NCBI GenBank assembly: GCA_963820775.1
Contig: CAWGBF010000015.1
Coordinates: 248,001 to 312,000, forward strand
Direction: 5' to 3'
From: Roseiarcus sp963820775
GTDB lineage: Bacteria > Pseudomonadota > Alphaproteobacteria > Rhizobiales > Beijerinckiaceae
Length of the DNA: 64,000 nt
Both the position numbers and the translations under genes were made by a program. Numbering within the stretch: position 1 is the stretch's first letter; every line of letters begins with the position of its first letter. Of this stretch, positions 61,370 to 64,000 are shown piece after piece. The notes beneath the pieces are model-generated. The model worked only from the letters and a program-made list of their open reading frames with translations. It had not been told where the DNA came from and made no database searches.

Positions 61370-61888
61370 ATGGCCCATGACGACGACATCGAGACGACCC
61401 GGATCAAGCCCGAGCGCTCCAGGCGCCAGCGCGCCACGAAGCGGGAGCTGGCGAAGCGCGACCTCAGGCTGATCGAGAAACTGGCCGCCGGCGCGACCAT
61501 CGAGGAAATCGCCGCGAGCGAAGGGATATCGGTGAAATGGGCGCGGGAGCGCAAGGCGGCGCTCCTGGCGAGCCGCGTCATCGACACACCGCACGAGTTC
61601 ATAAAGCTGCAGATCCGCCGCCTGAGCGAGGCGATGCTCGTCTCCTACAGCGCCATGAGCCTTGGCGATCTGAAGGCGGTCGACCAAGTCATCAAGGTTG
61701 CGCGCGAGCTCGACCGCTATCACGGCTTCGGCGCAATCTCGAGTCCGCAGAGTTTCCCTGAGGCGCCGGTCACGCCACCGCCTCTCGCCCTGCTTGAGCC
61801 CCCGGCGGGCGAGCCGGCGATGGGCTGGACCGAGAGCGAGCCCTGCGACGACGGCGCGCCCAGGGACCACATCCCAGTCGCGGACTGA
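61370..61888 (+). CDS. HTH-containing protein (terminase small subunit-like)
   Basis: A 172-residue basic protein. The middle segment AAGATIEEIAASEGISVKWARE looks like a helix-turn-helix, followed by RVIDTPHEFIKLQIRRLSEAM and VDQVIKVARELDRYHGF. This resembles small phage-terminase-type DNA-binding proteins, but no large terminase or other phage genes lie nearby. The C-terminus is acidic and proline-rich. GAAGGA precedes the ATG at 61370. The terminase likeness is a guess from pattern only. Confidence 0.65.
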   Translation: MAHDDDIETTRIKPERSRRQRATKRELAKRDLRLIEKLAAGATIEEIAASEGISVKWARERKAALLASRVIDTPHEFIKLQIRRLSEAMLVSYSAMSLGDLKAVDQVIKVARELDRYHGFGAISSPQSFPEAPVTPPPLALLEPPAGEPAMGWTESEPCDDGAPRDHIPVAD

Positions 61889-61945
61889 AAGCGCACCCTC
61901 CGAGCCTCGATGACCGGCCGAAGGTGCAATTGACACGCGGCTGCC

Positions 61946-64000
61946 CTATTGCGCTGACCGCCGTGTGATCTCGGCCCGTGTCTCATCGCGGCGGGTTTCG
62001 ACAGATCGAACCCATTCGGGTGGCCAGACAGGCGTGGTGACGGCCAGGCAGGCGCTAAAGGCCGCGACCGCCTCCTGGAGCTTGCCGGTCCCGCTCTCCC
62101 GCTCGCCGAGCTTTTCGAGCGCATTGCCGAGATTCATTTGCGTCCTCGCCCAGCCGAGCGGCACGCGCTCGCGCGTCCTTTCCTTCAGCGCCTCGCGATA
62201 AGCCGCGACCGCCTCCTCGAGCTTGCCTGTCCCGCTCTCCCGCTCGCCGAGCCTTTCGAGCGCATTGCCGAGATTCATTTGCGTCATCGCCCAGTCGAGC
62301 GGCACCCGCTCGCGCGTCCCTTCCTTCAGCGCCTCGCGATAAGCCGCGACCGCCTCCTCGAGCTTGCCTGTCCCGCTCTCCCGCTCGCCGAGCTTTTCGA
62401 GCGCATTGCCGAGATTCATTTGCGTCATCGCCCAGTCGAGCGGCGCCCGCTCGCGCGTCCATTCCTTCAGCGCCTCGCGGTAAGCCGCGACCGCCTCCTC
62501 GAGCTTGCCGGTCCCGCTCTCCCGCTCGCCGAGCGCCTCGAGCGCATTGCCGAGATTCATTTGCGTCATCGCCCAGTCGAGCGGCGCGCGCTCGCGCGTC
62601 CATTCCTTCAGCGCCTCGCGAAAAGCCGCGACCGCCTCCTCGAGCTTGCCGGTCCCGCTCTCCCGCTCGCCGAGCGCCTCGAGCGCATTGCCGAGATTCA
62701 TTTGCGTCTTCGCCCAGTCGAGCGGCGCGCGCTCGCGCGTCCATTCCTTCAGCGCCTCGCGAAAAGCCGCGACCGCCTCCTCGAGCTTGCCTGTCCCGCT
62801 CTCCCGCTCGCCGAGCGCCTCGAGCGCATTGCCGAGATTCATCTGCGTCCTCGCCCAGTCGAGCGGCGCGCGCTCGCGCGTCCATTCCTTCAGCGCCTCG
62901 CGATAAGCCGCGACCGCCTCCTCGAGCTTGCCGGTCCCGCTCTCCCGCTCGCCGAGCCTTTCGAGCGCAGCGCCGAGATTCATTTGCGTCCTCGCCCAGT
63001 CGAGCGGCGCGCGCTCGCGCGTCCATTCCTTCAGCGCCTCGCGAAAAGCCGCGACCGCCTCCTCGAGCTTGCCGGTCCCGCTCTCCCGCTCGCCGAGCTT
63101 TTCGAGCGCAGCGCCGAGATTCATTTGCGTCATCGCCCAGTCGAGCGGCGCGCGCTCGCGCGTCCATTCCTTCAGCGCCTCGCGAAAAGCCGCGACCGCC
63201 TCCTCGAGCTTGCCGGTCCCGCTCTCCCGCTCGCCGAGCGCCTCGAGCGCAGCGCCGAGATCGTTCTGAGCCACGCCAGTTTCGTCCGGCCCGTGCGCCA
63301 GCGCGGCCTCCTGCCGGGCGATCGCTATCGCGACTTCGAGCGAGAAATTGACGCCCTTGTCCCGGCCCTCCGCATCGAATTGGTCCTGCCGGGCGCGAAG
63401 CGCGTCAAACAGCGCCTTCGGATCGTCCTCGTGCTGAAGCGAAGCTATTTTCTCGACCCGTTTGGCCGCCGCGGTCGCGTCGAACCGCAAGAGATCGGTC
63501 TTCAGCGCCGCTTCGAGCAGCGCGACCCCTGTGGCCGCAGCGCTCGCCCGCCGCTTCGTCTCCTGTTTCTGCCAACGGGCGAAGCCTTCCTCCGCCTCGC
63601 GCGTCGCGCCAGTCGGATCGTTCGCCTTCGTTCGCTCGGCGATGCGTTTCAACACCTCGTCGACCAGTTGGTCGCTCGAGCCGCTCGACCCTTCCGCAAC
63701 GACCTTCATCGCGAGGTCGACGGCATGCGAGACCTCGACCACGGCCTCGGCGAAATCCAGCTTCTGCGTCGGTTTCAGCCGCGCGGCGAGGCTGGCGATA
63801 ACCGACGTTTCGATGCCCGCGTCTTCCGCCCGCCGCACCACGCCTTGGCGAACGAGTTCGTCAACGACGCGAGCGATATCTTCCTTGCTGAGACAGTGAA
63901 TCTCAACGTGCGAGCCGATCAGCGTTCCGCTGACGGCGCTCGAGCAATCCTCCGCCTTGACCTGCGTCTCGGCCCGAGCGGCGGGCGCAAGACAGCAAAC
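61946..64000 (-). CDS. TPR-repeat secreted protein (5' end outside window)
   Basis: The frame is open to the right edge, so the gene begins beyond the window. The last visible residues upstream (CCLAPAARAETQVKAEDC) look like the end of a signal peptide. Then come CSKEDI-like and VVDELVRQGVVRRAEDAG (possible winged-helix-like), a helical region (about 150 residues), and nine tandem 47-residue TPR-type repeats built on LGERESGTGKLEEAVAAFRE, ALKEWTRERAPLDWAMTQMN and LGNALE. The C-terminus is AVTTPVWPPEWVRSVETRRD and a short basic tail. Probably a periplasmic scaffold or interaction protein. A start at 63841 (GTG) would miss the signal peptide. Confidence 0.8.
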   Translation of the reverse strand, partial: VCCLAPAARAETQVKAEDCSSAVSGTLIGSHVEIHCLSKEDIARVVDELVRQGVVRRAEDAGIETSVIASLAARLKPTQKLDFAEAVVEVSHAVDLAMKVVAEGSSGSSDQLVDEVLKRIAERTKANDPTGATREAEEGFARWQKQETKRRASAAATGVALLEAALKTDLLRFDATAAAKRVEKIASLQHEDDPKALFDALRARQDQFDAEGRDKGVNFSLEVAIAIARQEAALAHGPDETGVAQNDLGAALEALGERESGTGKLEEAVAAFREALKEWTRERAPLDWAMTQMNLGAALEKLGERESGTGKLEEAVAAFREALKEWTRERAPLDWARTQMNLGAALERLGERESGTGKLEEAVAAYREALKEWTRERAPLDWARTQMNLGNALEALGERESGTGKLEEAVAAFREALKEWTRERAPLDWAKTQMNLGNALEALGERESGTGKLEEAVAAFREALKEWTRERAPLDWAMTQMNLGNALEALGERESGTGKLEEAVAAYREALKEWTRERAPLDWAMTQMNLGNALEKLGERESGTGKLEEAVAAYREALKEGTRERVPLDWAMTQMNLGNALERLGERESGTGKLEEAVAAYREALKERTRERVPLGWARTQMNLGNALEKLGERESGTGKLQEAVAAFSACLAVTTPVWPPEWVRSVETRRDETRAEITRRSAQ
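62060..63262 (-). repeat. Nine tandem 141-bp (47-aa) repeats
   Basis: The anchor CCTCCTSGAGCTTGCC occurs at 62071, 62212, 62353, 62494, 62635, 62776, 62917, 63058 and 63199, exactly 141 bases apart. Units differ at only a few positions (for example GAGCTTTTC, GAGCGCCTC or GAGCCTTTC). Such uniformity indicates recent expansion or gene conversion. Multiple frames stay open because the repeat length is a multiple of three. Confidence 0.95.

Noticed and set aside
62055..63167. 370-codon frame in the TPR repeats reading RAARLGDDANESR-type repeats
   Set aside because: Alternative frame of the 141-bp repeat, arginine-rich and without a ribosome site.

Overview
The window is about 64 kb of GC-rich DNA with the gene content of an alphaproteobacterium, most likely Hyphomicrobiales (Rhizobiales). 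The pointers are homospermidine synthase, a cyo quinol oxidase, an intracellular PHA depolymerase, a sigma-F/NrsF/MNIO metal-stress locus, a GGAAC-N17-CGTT (EcfG-type) promoter and dispersed palindromic repeats typical of that order. I see no rRNA, tRNA or CRISPR array. Only one insertion sequence (IS630 family, about 1.05 kb) is present.

Layout. 0-9 kb: HAD phosphatase, small membrane and secreted proteins, a class II-type sirtuin, a TRAP transporter (dctPQM), a convergent amidohydrolase joined in frame to a UDG-family protein, and a Rieske/FAD reductase. 9-13 kb: cyoABCD. 13.4-21.6 kb: a giant soluble hybrid histidine kinase with eleven 92-residue HAMP-type repeats and three receiver domains, followed four bases later by a REC-kinase-REC protein, behind an EcfG-type promoter. 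21.9-32.1 kb: one long operon with a CUT1 ABC transporter (binding protein, two permeases, small membrane protein, two ATPases), dhaL, an EIIA (dhaM) protein, HPr, Enzyme I, an HTH-like protein and dhaK. This is a transporter coupled to a self-contained, split PTS that drives a dihydroxyacetone-type kinase. 32-39 kb: dapD, OsmC, a GerW/YtfJ-like protein and a CUT2 sugar ABC transporter. 39.3-40.4 kb: the IS630 element.

40-50 kb: a Met/His-rich secreted peptide, a beta-propeller protein, a Poly_export stub, homospermidine synthase, a cytochrome P460-like protein, and a bufferin-type locus (bufB-bufC-doxX) divergent from an ECF sigma factor with two tandem copies of its NrsF-type anti-sigma gene. 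No bufA precursor is visible. 50-64 kb: a decayed CYTH-CHAD gene, DsbA-like oxidoreductase, aldo/keto reductase, PHA depolymerase, two GSTs, GNAT, dodecin, TetR, membrane proteins, an HTH protein and a repeat-rich TPR protein that runs off the right edge.

A recurring feature is single-base reading-frame breaks in otherwise well-conserved genes: cyoC, the hybrid kinase, the ABC binding protein, dhaL, the HTH protein, bufC, nrsF copy 2, dsbA, the AKR, a secreted protein, a membrane protein and the transposase. So many at this density look more like residual assembly indels than gene decay. The CYTH-CHAD gene, with several breaks, is the best case for real decay. Coordinates of broken genes below span the whole reconstructed gene.
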